NCBI GenBank assembly: GCA_015066385.1
Contig: SVOJ01000021.1
Coordinates: 1-47,496, forward strand
DNA length: 47,496 nt
DNA from: Oscillospiraceae bacterium
Lineage (GTDB): Bacteria; Bacillota; Clostridia; Oscillospirales; Acutalibacteraceae
Reading direction: 5' to 3'
This document shows, piece after piece, positions 33,234 through 41,739 of the stretch; the stretch's first letter is position 1, and every line of letters begins with the position of its first letter. Both the position numbers and the translations under genes were made by a program. The notes under the pieces were generated by a model. It ran no database searches, was not told the origin of the DNA, and saw only the letters and a list, made by a program, of their open reading frames with translations.

Positions 33234-33944
33234 ATGGCATTGCTCGAAGTCAAAAATCTCGAAGTTTGCTACGGCGTTATCCGTGCACTGAAAGGCATCA
33301 ATTTTGAAGTCAACCAAGGGGAAATCGTGTCTCTCATCGGTGCGAACGGTGCAGGCAAAACCACCACCATGCAGAGCATCATGGGCCTTATTCCCATCAA
33401 AAGCGGCACCGTGTCCTACGACGGACAGGTCATCAACAAAATTCCCGGTCACAAACTCGTATCCCTCGGTATGAGCCAGGTTCCCGAAGGCCGCCGTGTG
33501 TTTCAGGAACTGACCGTTTATGAAAATCTTGTCCTCGGTGCCTATGCACAGAAAGACAAAAAACGAATCAAGGACGACATTGACGAAATCTGCACCCGTT
33601 TCCCCCGTCTGGGAGAACGCAAAAAACAGGTTGCAGGTACATTGTCGGGCGGTGAACAGCAGATGCTGGCAATGGGACGTGCCATGATGAGTCACCCGAA
33701 ACTGCTGATGCTCGATGAGCCGTCCATGGGACTGTCCCCGCTGCTTGTGGATCAGGTTTTTGAAATCATCAAGGACTATCACAAGTCCGGCGTTACCATT
33801 CTGCTTGTTGAACAGAATGCAAAGAAAGCACTTTCCATTTCCGACCGTGCCTATGTTCTTGAAACAGGCTCGATCACCATGGAAGGAAAGGCTTCCGACC
33901 TGCTCAATGATGAAAGTGTCAAAAAAGCCTATCTCGGAGAATAA
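33234..33944 (+). CDS. livF: ABC transporter ATPase LivF
   Basis: 236 residues. Walker A GANGAGKTT near 36-44, Q-loop GLIP…VPEGRRVFQELTVYENL, signature LSGGEQQMLAMGRAM and Walker B LLMLDEPSMGLSP. AAGGAGG lies 7 bp before the ATG. Last gene of the livJHMGF operon; an intrinsic terminator follows. Confidence 0.96.
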   Translation: MALLEVKNLEVCYGVIRALKGINFEVNQGEIVSLIGANGAGKTTTMQSIMGLIPIKSGTVSYDGQVINKIPGHKLVSLGMSQVPEGRRVFQELTVYENLVLGAYAQKDKKRIKDDIDEICTRFPRLGERKKQVAGTLSGGEQQMLAMGRAMMSHPKLLMLDEPSMGLSPLLVDQVFEIIKDYHKSGVTILLVEQNAKKALSISDRAYVLETGSITMEGKASDLLNDESVKKAYLGE

Positions 33945-33951
33945 AAGCAAT

Positions 33952-33983
33952 AAAAAATCCGACTCGCAGTGAGTCGGATTTTT
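33952..33983. terminator. Bidirectional terminator after livF
   Basis: AAAATCCGACTC/GAGTCGGATTTT with a 5-base loop, A and T runs on both sides, serving livF and the convergent YhhN gene. Confidence 0.92.
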
Positions 33984-33988
33984 GTCTG

Positions 33989-34687
33989 TCAAAGCATCAT
34001 GGATGCCGCAAGCAGAATCTGGGCTCCAAAGTATGTAACAGATGAAAAACGGTCAAAATTGAGTTTGTGTTTGCCGATGTACACATCAGGTGCAGAACCG
34101 AACATCTGCATGCAAACACCGCAATCCGATGCCATAAAGGACACGACCGCAATACACAGAGCGATTGCCTGTAAGGTTTTTATGCCGCCGTGTGCGGCAA
34201 CGGCAATGCCTGCACGCAGCCCCAACAGAACCATCACACAGATGATCATTGCATACACAAGTATCGCCGGACCCGTCCCTGCAAAGTTGATCTTTATCTT
34301 TTTTGTGCCGAGCCACACAAAGAATGTTACGATGATTCCCCACGGAATCAATAGCCACAATGTGTTTTTTGTCAGCGGCACGCGCACCGCGAATGCTGAA
34401 ATATAAAGAATGTGTGCTGTTGCAAAACTGATAATACCGGGCAGGCCTTTCATGCCGAATGCATTGAATTTCAGCGTGTAATCACCGATAAATGAAGCCG
34501 CAAGTCCTGCAAACAGCAGACAGCAATAGGGACTTGTGTATCGTGCACCCGTCAGCAATAAAAACAATCCTGCCGTCAGAAAGGTCGATGCGGTAATCAT
34601 TTTCATTTTAAGCGACCAGTCCTTGTACATATAGCGATATGTACAAAAAACAGCGACGGCGAGGAAGATAAAATAAAAATATTCCAT
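33989..34687 (-). CDS. YhhN/TMEM86-family membrane protein (lysoplasmalogenase family)
   Basis: 232 residues with eight predicted helices. The family core is visible as LAASFIGDYTLKFN and GLPGIISFATAHILYISAF, with conserved Asp and His in membrane-embedded positions, and a second Asp in SFMASDCG. In animals the family hydrolyses lysoplasmalogens. Many anaerobic Clostridia make plasmalogens, so a lipid role is plausible but untested here. A terminator 16 bp upstream separates it from the GNAT gene. Confidence 0.8.
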   Translation of the reverse strand: MEYFYFIFLAVAVFCTYRYMYKDWSLKMKMITASTFLTAGLFLLLTGARYTSPYCCLLFAGLAASFIGDYTLKFNAFGMKGLPGIISFATAHILYISAFAVRVPLTKNTLWLLIPWGIIVTFFVWLGTKKIKINFAGTGPAILVYAMIICVMVLLGLRAGIAVAAHGGIKTLQAIALCIAVVSFMASDCGVCMQMFGSAPDVYIGKHKLNFDRFSSVTYFGAQILLAASMML

Positions 34688-34703
34688 TTTTACCCTCTTT
34701 CAT

Positions 34704-34737
34704 AAAAAGCCACGGCATTGCAAAAAGTGCCGTGGCT
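34704..34737 (-). terminator. Intrinsic terminator of the GNAT gene
   Basis: On the minus strand AGCCACGGCA/TGCCGTGGCT (10 bp) with a 10-base loop and TTTT following, 18 bp past the stop. Confidence 0.9.
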
Positions 34738-34755
34738 GTATTTTTTTGATTTTTC

Positions 34756-35925
34756 TTATACGCCGTCGTGGGATGCCCAGTAGAAGGGAAGCGGGAACCA
34801 GCTTCTGACATTGGCGGGCAATGCGAGTCTGTCTTTGCTGTAAAGTGCAGCGATCAGGCGGATGCCTTCACGGTGCGTGATTTCCATGTCGGGTGTTTCG
34901 GTGGTCGGTGTTACGCTGACTTTGTTATCTTTGACTTCAATGCAAAGTTGTTCGTCGCAACGATAGCCGTGGAACAGGATGACGATCTTGCCGTCGCAAA
35001 GGCTGTCATAAGCGGCTTTGACACCGAGGAAACCTCGGATGAAGTTTTCGTAATTGAGCACGTTGATCATTTCAACATGATCCATGCTGTAACCGCTCAT
35101 GTGGGCGGCACTGAATTCGCAAAGTTCGGTGTTGTAACACGGTGCGCTGAAGCCGATGCCATCGATGTTGAGTGTATCCATGGCGGCGATGCAGACATTG
35201 AACATATCCTTGACTTCAAATGCCATGATTTCATGTACACCCTTGCCGTTGCGGCTGACCGAGAAGTAACCCTTGATTTCTTCGCCGTCAAGCACCACAT
35301 AGGGAGTGGCTTTCCAGGACTTGAGCAACTGCAGGAAGTCGGTGTTCTCTTTGTAGATCGTCTTCTGCGGGAACTGATTCTTGTATGCAAGGAACTTTTC
35401 AAAGAACAGAGTATCGTCTTCGGTCATCAGTCTTGCCGTGAACGGATGGGGATAGTCTTTGCCGAGTTCACGGTAAAGGTTGCCGGTGTTTACATCAAAA
35501 CCGTAGCACACGCCTGCGGGTTCATAACCGAAAAAGCCGTAACGCTGTCTTTGACCGCCCAGAAGCGAGAAATCCGTACCGTCCTTGATCATTTCGTCAA
35601 GACAGAGATTCATGCAGGTAACCATGTGGCCTGCGCCTCTGCAATCGCGTGCAACCGCAACATTACCGATACCGCCGATCTTGAGTTTCTGACCTGCCGC
35701 ATCGACTTCAAGCGGAAACAGGCCGATTGCACCCTTGATAACGCCGTCTTCCATTACGCAGACGTTGTTGTAGCAGGCTTCTTCTTTATTGGTATACAGT
35801 TTGGGAAGCAGACTCAAAAAGTCACGCTTCGGCACTTCATCGTCTTCCAAAAAGAAAACGTTGTTGAGCATTTCCATCAATTGATCGTATTCTTCAATCG
35901 GCGTTCTGCCTTTATAAATTTCCAT
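34756..35925 (-). CDS. Eis-like GNAT N-acetyltransferase
   Basis: 389 residues. The first GNAT domain carries the acetyl-CoA loop GIGNVAVARDCRGAGHM near residues 85-101 and GGQRQRYGFFGYEPAG near 123-138. A second, degenerate GNAT domain follows, then a C-terminal SCP2-like segment (PDMEITHREGIRLIAALYS). This three-part build is that of Eis and related proteins that acetylate amines, in some cases aminoglycosides or other cationic compounds. The substrate here is unknown. AAGGAGAACGG precedes the ATG, and a good promoter lies 32 bp upstream. Confidence 0.85.
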   Translation of the reverse strand: MEIYKGRTPIEEYDQLMEMLNNVFFLEDDEVPKRDFLSLLPKLYTNKEEACYNNVCVMEDGVIKGAIGLFPLEVDAAGQKLKIGGIGNVAVARDCRGAGHMVTCMNLCLDEMIKDGTDFSLLGGQRQRYGFFGYEPAGVCYGFDVNTGNLYRELGKDYPHPFTARLMTEDDTLFFEKFLAYKNQFPQKTIYKENTDFLQLLKSWKATPYVVLDGEEIKGYFSVSRNGKGVHEIMAFEVKDMFNVCIAAMDTLNIDGIGFSAPCYNTELCEFSAAHMSGYSMDHVEMINVLNYENFIRGFLGVKAAYDSLCDGKIVILFHGYRCDEQLCIEVKDNKVSVTPTTETPDMEITHREGIRLIAALYSKDRLALPANVRSWFPLPFYWASHDGV

Positions 35926-35956
35926 TTCCGTTCTCCTTATTTTTTATATCTTCATT

Positions 35957-35986
35957 ATAATACACTTTCTGTGTTGAGTGTGTCAA
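35957..35986 (-). promoter_or_regulatory. Promoter of the GNAT gene
   Basis: TTGACA (35986-35981), 18 bp, TATTAT (35962-35957) on the minus strand. Confidence 0.75.
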
Positions 35987-35994
35987 GTGTTTAT

Positions 35995-36750
35995 TCATTT
36001 CAGTTTAAAAATCAGCCACAGCACACTATAAATGATCGGTTGGTGTGCCATGTAGATCCACAGTGAATACCGTCCGATAACGGCAAACGGCTTGATTCCG
36101 CAGGGCAAAACACGCATGGCCCTTTCACTTTTGTATATGATTTTGTGCAGATAAAATCCGCTGACAAACACAAAAAACCAAGGCAACAGCGGCACATAAT
36201 CCGAAGAACGGAAGGTGGCATTTTTCAATCCCAACGGGAATAAAAAGGAAGTTGTGTACCAGGCATCAGGCAATTCGAGCAGGGGATACGTGTATAATCC
36301 GATATATCCCGATCGCACACCGTAGGTCAACACGCCGAGTATTGCGAACAGCAGAAAGCCGATCACAGCAGGCAGTTTCGACAGCGGTTTCTCGAGTGCT
36401 GTCATCAACAGCATGCAAATACCCAGACATGTCAGCACGCCGAACAGAATTTTCTGTGACGGCATGACAAGGAATGTCACAAGCGTGATGACAAGACCAC
36501 ACACAAAGACCTGCACGGCACGGAATATCTTTCGTTTGCCCATCGGGAAGCAAAATCCTGATAACACGACAAAGCCCGTCAGAATGGAAAGTTGGAACAA
36601 TCGCATTCCCGTTCCCGTAAACCACGGTATATCGGCATTGAACATATAATACAGGTCAAACAGCAGGTGGTAGACAATCATTTCGATGACGAGAAATCCT
36701 CTGATTGTATCGAGCAGGAGAAATCGTTTTCGTTTTTGTTGTTCTTTCAT
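35995..36750 (-). CDS. DUF1624/heparan-alpha-glucosaminide N-acetyltransferase-like membrane acyltransferase
   Basis: 251 residues, seven or eight helices. The N-terminal LLDTIRGFLVIEMIVYHLLFDL is the family signature (R-G-x7-H-xxxDL pattern), followed by SGFCFPMGKRK and the late LPWFFVFVSGFYL and IYMAHQPIIY segments. The family moves acyl groups across the membrane onto extracellular sugars. The start lies 3 bp after the citrate synthase stop, with GGAGCG inside its last codons, so the two are coupled. A functional link to citrate synthase is not evident. Confidence 0.85.
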   Translation of the reverse strand: MKEQQKRKRFLLLDTIRGFLVIEMIVYHLLFDLYYMFNADIPWFTGTGMRLFQLSILTGFVVLSGFCFPMGKRKIFRAVQVFVCGLVITLVTFLVMPSQKILFGVLTCLGICMLLMTALEKPLSKLPAVIGFLLFAILGVLTYGVRSGYIGLYTYPLLELPDAWYTTSFLFPLGLKNATFRSSDYVPLLPWFFVFVSGFYLHKIIYKSERAMRVLPCGIKPFAVIGRYSLWIYMAHQPIIYSVLWLIFKLK

Positions 36751-36753
36751 TTT

Positions 36754-38121
36754 TTATCGCTCCGACATCGGGATATATTCTCGTCTTTCTCCCACAGCAA
36801 GGTACGCAGGGCGAATGATCTTGCCTGCATTTACAAGTTCTTCCATACGGTGTGCACTCCAACCTGCAATACGGGCAATAGCAAACAGAGGTGTGAACAG
36901 TTCTTCGGGGATGCCGAGCATTCTGTAAACAAAACCGCTGTAGAAGTCCACATTGATGCTGACCCCTTTGTACATTTTTCTGCGTTCGGCAATGATTTTC
37001 GGTGCAAGTTCTTCCACCTTTGCATACAATGCAAACTCTTTTTCTCTTCCTTTTTCAATGCACAGTTTTTCAACGAATTCGCGGAATACAACCGCACGCG
37101 GATCCGATATCGAATAAATCGCATGACCGACCCCGTAAATAAGACCGCTTTGGTCGAAGGCCTGCTTGTTCAGGATTTTTTGCAGATAGGATGCTACTTC
37201 TTCATCATCTTCCCAGTCGTGCAGATTTGCCATGATGTTATCAAACATATGGCAAACTTTGATGTTTGCACCGCCGTGTTTCGGACCTTTCAGGGAGCCG
37301 AGTGCGGATGCAACTGCGGAATAGGTGTCCGTTCCGGACGATGTGACAACGTGTGTGGTGAATGTGGAGTTGTTGCCGCCGCCGTGTTCTGCGTGCAGAA
37401 TCAAAGCAAGATCAAGAATTTTTGCTTCCAACTGCGTATAACTGCGGTCATCGCGCAACATCATCAGAATATTTTCGGCAGTGGATAAAGCGGGATCGGG
37501 TTCATGCAAAAAGAAACTGCTGCTGTCTTTGATGTAATAATTCATTGCCTGATAACCGTATACCGCAAGCATCGGGAACATCGAGATCAGTTGCAGACTT
37601 TGGCGCAAAACATTTTCAATACTTGTATCATCTGCATTGTTGTCGTAAGAATACAATGTAAGCACACTGCGCGACAGGGAATTCATAATGTCCGCACTGG
37701 GTGCTTTCATGATGATATCTCTTGAAAATTTGGACGGCAGACTGCGGTAACTTCCGAGCAGTGTTTCAAATTCCTGTAAGGCATTTGCATCGGGCAAGTG
37801 ACCGATAAGAAGCAGATAAATGATTTCTTCAAAACCGAAGCGGTCATCATTTATATATCCGTTTACAAGTTCCTTTACGTTATAGCCACGATAATAAAGA
37901 TTGCCTTCGCAGGGAATCAGTTTGCCGTCGATTTCTTTTTTTGCAACGATTTCGGAAATTTCGGTAAGTCCCGTCAGAACACCGTTGCCCTCTAAATCGC
38001 GAAGACCGCGGTTTACTTTGTGTCTGATATACAGTTCCTTGTCAATTATATCGTTTGCGGCACACAATGCCGTTAAGTTTCTGATTTCCGGTGTGATTGC
38101 AGAAAAATCGCGTTCTGCCAT
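36754..38121 (-). CDS. gltA: Citrate synthase
   Basis: 455 residues, the longer clostridial form. Catalytic segments are HAEHGGGNNSTFTTHV (first His), GPKHGGANIKV, GVGHAIYSISDPRAVV (second His) and VNVDFYSGF-like INVDFYSGFVYRMLG (Asp). An N-terminal extension of about 45 residues precedes GVLTGLTEIS. It condenses acetyl-CoA and oxaloacetate, here probably for glutamate synthesis, since no other TCA genes are adjacent. GAAAGGGG is upstream of the ATG. Confidence 0.95.
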   Translation of the reverse strand: MAERDFSAITPEIRNLTALCAANDIIDKELYIRHKVNRGLRDLEGNGVLTGLTEISEIVAKKEIDGKLIPCEGNLYYRGYNVKELVNGYINDDRFGFEEIIYLLLIGHLPDANALQEFETLLGSYRSLPSKFSRDIIMKAPSADIMNSLSRSVLTLYSYDNNADDTSIENVLRQSLQLISMFPMLAVYGYQAMNYYIKDSSSFFLHEPDPALSTAENILMMLRDDRSYTQLEAKILDLALILHAEHGGGNNSTFTTHVVTSSGTDTYSAVASALGSLKGPKHGGANIKVCHMFDNIMANLHDWEDDEEVASYLQKILNKQAFDQSGLIYGVGHAIYSISDPRAVVFREFVEKLCIEKGREKEFALYAKVEELAPKIIAERRKMYKGVSINVDFYSGFVYRMLGIPEELFTPLFAIARIAGWSAHRMEELVNAGKIIRPAYLAVGERREYIPMSER

Positions 38122-38150
38122 AAAAAGACCCCTTTCATCTTTTGATATTT

Positions 38151-38176
38151 AAAATACGGACCGTCCGTCAGGACGG
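38151..38176 (-). terminator. Weak terminator hairpin after the alkaline phosphatase gene
   Basis: CCGTCC/GGACGG stem with a 4-base loop on the minus strand, followed by TCCGTATTTT; the T tract is short and displaced. Confidence 0.45.
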
Positions 38177-38197
38177 CCCGCTTACACATTGTTGATT

Positions 38198-39307
38198 TCA
38201 GTTCAGTATGCTGACTTCAATGGGGAAGTTGGGTTCACCCATGGCGCAAGCCACACGGCGTGCAATTTCTGTGTTAAGAATGCTCTGACCGTCATTGATG
38301 AAATCATCGCAACCGTAAACAAGAAGCGGTACGTTGAATGCGGAATGTCCGCCGCTGGAGTAAACATAATCGCCGGCAATCTTGAGAATGCCGCCCGTTT
38401 CGTGGTCAGCGGTAACAACAACCATTGTGCCTTCATGTGTTTTTGCATATTCGAGCGCAACCGCAATAGCCGCATCAAAGGATATTACGGCATCTTTCAT
38501 GCCTTCGCCGTTGTTATCGTGACTGTTTTTGTCAATGTGCGCGCCTTCGACCATGAGGAAGAATCCGTCTTCGTCATCGTCAAGCAGATCAATGGCCTTT
38601 TCGGTCATTTCGGCAAGGGTAGGCATGCCTTCGGGGCTTTCAGCATGCCAAAGTGCATTGGTGAACTGCCCGAAACTGCGGCTGCCTTCTTCAAGTGCAT
38701 TCATGCTGTCTTCGTCGTAAATGTGAGTCCAGCCGTATTCTGCAGCAGCGTCTGCGGTGAAAGAGTCTGCCATGCCGCCCCACATGACGGTCAGGTCGCC
38801 GGCAAGCTGCTGTGCGGTGATCTGATCTTCATAATCTCTGTCAGCAACGTGAACGGAGAAGGATGCAGGCGTTGCACCGGCTGTGGAATCAGTGGTAATA
38901 ACACCTGCAAGTTTGCCCATGGAAATGGCAAGTTCGGTCAGGTTCATGGGGTGGCTGACCCGATTTTTTTTGTCGGTCATGTAAACACCGAGAGCACCGT
39001 TGGAGGTACGCACTGCTGTGGCAAGAGCCGTGCCGCCTGCGGCAGAGTCCGTTATCGGACTGTTTGCGGAAGAAGTTCTGCTTCTGCCGTTGAGTTCGAA
39101 TGTATCCATCACAAGGGAAACGCCGTTTTCAGCCTTTGTTTTTTCAAGGCTGTTGAAGCCCATGCCGTCGCCGATCATAAAGATAACATTTTTTACTTCA
39201 TCGAAATCGGTTTTTTGGGAATCAATGTCGGGTAATGCCCAGAAAGCCTGGAACATAAGAATCAGGGAAGTGAAAAATGCAATAAATTTTGCAGCAAAAG
39301 GTACCAT
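38198..39307 (-). CDS. Secreted alkaline phosphatase (PhoA superfamily)
   Basis: 369 residues from ATG 39307, with AAAGGAG 6 bp upstream; the longer frame overlaps the promoter. Signal sequence FAAKFIAFFTSLILMFQAFWA. Metal and catalytic motifs are FMIGDGMGFN, nucleophile Ser in SPITDSAAGGTALATAV, VEGAHIDKNSHDNN, VTADHETGG and the final GGHSAFNVPL. It releases phosphate from phosphomonoesters outside the membrane. It is shorter than E. coli PhoA and similar to other Firmicute forms. No Pho box was identified near the promoter. Confidence 0.93.
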   Translation of the reverse strand: MVPFAAKFIAFFTSLILMFQAFWALPDIDSQKTDFDEVKNVIFMIGDGMGFNSLEKTKAENGVSLVMDTFELNGRSRTSSANSPITDSAAGGTALATAVRTSNGALGVYMTDKKNRVSHPMNLTELAISMGKLAGVITTDSTAGATPASFSVHVADRDYEDQITAQQLAGDLTVMWGGMADSFTADAAAEYGWTHIYDEDSMNALEEGSRSFGQFTNALWHAESPEGMPTLAEMTEKAIDLLDDDEDGFFLMVEGAHIDKNSHDNNGEGMKDAVISFDAAIAVALEYAKTHEGTMVVVTADHETGGILKIAGDYVYSSGGHSAFNVPLLVYGCDDFINDGQSILNTEIARRVACAMGEPNFPIEVSILN

Positions 39308-39337
39308 AATGTTTCTCCTTTTCTTTTTAATATTTCT

Positions 39338-39366
39338 ATTATATATTTTATGAACAGATATTGCAA
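39338..39366 (-). promoter_or_regulatory. Promoter of the alkaline phosphatase gene
   Basis: TTGCAA (39366-39361), 17 bp, perfect TATAAT (39343-39338) on the minus strand. Confidence 0.85.
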
Positions 39367-39377
39367 GAGAGAAAATG

Positions 39378-39881
39378 TTAATTTTTAAGCATTTTACAAA
39401 CCTGTTGCAGTGCAAAAAGTGTTGCCGCTTCGCGAATGCCCTGTCTGCCCGTGTCGGGGAAGTGCATCAGTCTTGTGGTCACGATTCCGTTTATGCAAAA
39501 CCCGAAAGCAACCGTTCCGACGGGTTTTTCGGCACTGCCGCCCGACGGACCTGCGATTCCGCTGATTCCGACCCCGACCTCGGCGCCGTTTGCTTTTGCA
39601 CAACCGATTGCCATTTCGCCTGCAACGGCTTCACTGACAACACCGTATTGCTCAATGTTTTTTTCACTGACTCCGAGATATTTTATCTTTGCATCATTGG
39701 CATACGTTACAAAAGAAGCATCGAACACTTTTGATGCATCTGCGACCGATACAATGCTTGAAGCAAGCAGACCGCCCGTGCAGGATTCAGCCATGGAAAT
39801 GCGGCACTGTTTTTGCATGAGCAGTTGCACACATTCGCAGGCTGCGGCATATAAATAGTTTTCATTCTGTTTATTCAGCAT
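39378..39881 (-). CDS. pncC: Nicotinamide-nucleotide amidase (CinA C-terminal domain, stand-alone)
   Basis: 167 residues, a single CinA_C domain. Family motifs are MAESCTGGLLASSI near 30-43, the catalytic region GVVSEAVAGEMA near 80 and VGVGISGIAGPSGGSAEKPVG near 105-125. It deamidates NMN to nicotinate mononucleotide in pyridine-nucleotide recycling. The N-terminal MoCF-like domain of full CinA is absent, as in E. coli PncC. GAAAGGAC precedes the ATG. Confidence 0.93.
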   Translation of the reverse strand: MLNKQNENYLYAAACECVQLLMQKQCRISMAESCTGGLLASSIVSVADASKVFDASFVTYANDAKIKYLGVSEKNIEQYGVVSEAVAGEMAIGCAKANGAEVGVGISGIAGPSGGSAEKPVGTVAFGFCINGIVTTRLMHFPDTGRQGIREAATLFALQQVCKMLKN

Positions 39882-39913
39882 AATTTAAGTCCTTTCAATA
39901 TAATGATATTTGT

Positions 39914-39928
39914 AAGGCAACTTACCTT
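39914..39928. promoter_or_regulatory. Palindromic operator-like site upstream of pncC
   Basis: AAGGCAACTTACCTT is a 15-bp near-perfect palindrome (AAGGyAAsTTrCCTT), 33 bp before the pncC start, in the position of its promoter. It resembles DtxR/MntR-type boxes in composition. The binding protein is unknown. Confidence 0.4.
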
Positions 39929-39991
39929 GCATGTGAAAAAGAAAAAATTAAAAAACTTAAAAACTTTAAGTAATATTTCAGTTTTTCAATA

Positions 39992-40083
39992 TATAATGCA
40001 AGCATAGACAAGACAGTTTCTATTTTTCATAAACAATCTCCTTCAAACAGGGAAGACCTCCGTTCCGCAAGCGGAGGTCTTTT
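39992..40083 (+). ncRNA. Candidate small RNA with intrinsic terminator and an anti-Shine-Dalgarno segment
   Basis: No plus-strand gene lies in 39882-40155, yet there is a perfect -10 box TATAAT (39992-39997) and, 55 bp on, an intrinsic terminator: AAGACCTCCG/CGGAGGTCTT (40053-40081) plus TTTTCTG. The predicted transcript would run from about 40004 to 40083. Its unpaired middle carries TCTCCTT (40037-40043), complementary to ribosome binding sites. The -35 is not convincing (AGTAAT-like), so confidence is limited. Confidence 0.4.
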
Positions 40084-40108
40084 CTGTTGTTGCGGGAATA
40101 CTCATATT

Positions 40109-40142
40109 AAAAACGGGTCTGCTTATTTTCAGGGCAGACCCG
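40109..40142 (-). terminator. Intrinsic terminator of the MMPL/lipoprotein operon
   Basis: CGGGTCTGC/GCAGACCCG with TTTTT on the minus strand, 13 bp past the lipoprotein stop. Confidence 0.92.
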
Positions 40143-40155
40143 CTTTGTGTGTTTA

Positions 40156-41739
40156 TCAACCGATGGCGGCGGTTTTGCAGATGAAAGTAAGGCTTGTTTC
40201 AAAGTTTTCGGGGGCATCGGTGAAAATCTTGTAGCTTTCGCCGTATTGAATCCAGTATTTTGCCTTTTCGGTCATACCGTCCGCATTGCCCATGAGCTGT
40301 TCATAGCGATTGACAAGTGCAGACAGGTCAGTATCTTTCAGCGAATCCATCAAGTTTGTCAGTGCATCCATACCGCCCGAAGAAATAATGGTCGAGAACG
40401 AATTGATGAGTTCTTCATTTTCTGCAATGGATTCGGAAACACCCTGCATGGTTTCCACTGTCTGCGGCAGGTTGTCAAGTGCCTGCTTTACTTCGGGATT
40501 CTGCATTGCTGTCAGCATTTCCTTGAGCAGCGGTGCAGCATCGGCAAGGGCATTGATTGCGGTCAGTGTTTTTGCGTCCAGCAAAATGGATACCAACGGA
40601 TTCGATGCCAGCTGTGTCAGTGAGTCAATGGTTTCGGGAGTGACCGAGTTTGCAAGGTTTGTCAGTGTTGCCACGTTTTCTGTGGTCAGATAGTTGTTGA
40701 AGAAGTCAAGCAATGCCTTGTTCTGTTCATACGCTGTGATGGCTTCGGTCATAACATCCGTCAGGTCAAGCAACTGGTCAAAGTTGTCGGCAAGTTCATT
40801 GATAACGGAAGTCATGGCATCAAAGTCAAGGCTCGTGATTACTTCAATGAGAGCACTCATGGAGTTGAGGTCGCTTGTCAGTGTGGAAAGCGATTCAGGA
40901 ATCACAAGGCCGATATCCATACTGCAAAGCGGCAACATAACGAAATACATGTTTGTCAGTTTGAAGTTGTCGGTGGTCAGTGTGATGGAACTTTCACCTG
41001 TCATCTTCAGGCCTTCCAGTTCTTCAAAGTCCATCGTGTCAAGACCTAAACTTTCGGAAAATCCGGGAAGGCCGAGCGTAATTGCAATCTGTTTTGAACC
41101 GTCACCGATGCAGGTAACACCTTCGGTCGTGATTGCGGTGAAGTCGTCTTCGGGCAGAATGGCAAGACCTGCAACCAGAATGGGAAGGCTGACTTCAAAC
41201 ATGGATTCACCTGTGCGGGAATCTTTGATGGTTGCCGTTTTATTGTTTTTCATGCTGATTTTAATGGTGATTGTGCCGGATTTACCTGCAATGTCAGCAG
41301 CGGAATATTCCACACCATTGAGGAAATAACGCACCGAAATGGAAACGGGCGGCTGTTCTGTTGTTGTTCCGGAATAGTAAAGATCGGTATCATCCATATT
41401 CCAGATTACTTTTCCTTCTTCAAAAACGGGCAGAATTTCACTTTTGACGTTTTCAATATCAGTCAGCGGTGAAATATCTTCCACGCGGACATTGGGACGA
41501 TCGGTGTGCAACCAATCGCTGACCGTTGCACTCTGAAATGCACCGTTTCCGTCAAGCGTAACATATACCATTTCCGTCTTTTTGACCGAAGCCGGAGTTT
41601 CGGTGAAAACGGGTTGAATGAAAGTGTCTTCCTGCACTTGCACGGTGGGTGTTTGTGCATTATCCGAGCAGGCTGTCAGACAGAATGTTGCCAGCAGAAC
41701 GGCAAGCAGGACGGCGGTAGCCGAACGGATCTTATTCAT
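40156..41739 (-). CDS. Lipoprotein partner of the MMPL exporter
   Basis: 527 residues. The lipobox is CLTAC with C24. The first ~260 residues form a beta-rich domain (VKKTEMVYVTLDGNGAFQSATVSDW…), followed by about 230 residues of regular amphipathic helices (LNSMSALIEVITSL, NNYLTTENVATLTNLANS and similar), which should fold as a long helical hairpin or bundle. This architecture is that of YhgE/Pip-like accessory proteins encoded with clostridial MMPL transporters. The start codon follows the transporter stop directly, and its AAGGAGG is embedded in the transporter's last codons. It probably extends or gates the exporter outside the membrane. Confidence 0.8.
   Translation of the reverse strand: MNKIRSATAVLLAVLLATFCLTACSDNAQTPTVQVQEDTFIQPVFTETPASVKKTEMVYVTLDGNGAFQSATVSDWLHTDRPNVRVEDISPLTDIENVKSEILPVFEEGKVIWNMDDTDLYYSGTTTEQPPVSISVRYFLNGVEYSAADIAGKSGTITIKISMKNNKTATIKDSRTGESMFEVSLPILVAGLAILPEDDFTAITTEGVTCIGDGSKQIAITLGLPGFSESLGLDTMDFEELEGLKMTGESSITLTTDNFKLTNMYFVMLPLCSMDIGLVIPESLSTLTSDLNSMSALIEVITSLDFDAMTSVINELADNFDQLLDLTDVMTEAITAYEQNKALLDFFNNYLTTENVATLTNLANSVTPETIDSLTQLASNPLVSILLDAKTLTAINALADAAPLLKEMLTAMQNPEVKQALDNLPQTVETMQGVSESIAENEELINSFSTIISSGGMDALTNLMDSLKDTDLSALVNRYEQLMGNADGMTEKAKYWIQYGESYKIFTDAPENFETSLTFICKTAAIG

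Noticed and set aside
32481-33992. 503-codon minus-strand frame opposite livG and livF
   Set aside because: Antisense to two well-supported ATPase genes; no protein features of its own.
40109-40142. Plus-strand reading of the second hairpin as the end of the sRNA
   Set aside because: Its T tract is on the minus strand and it fits the MMPL/lipoprotein operon end.
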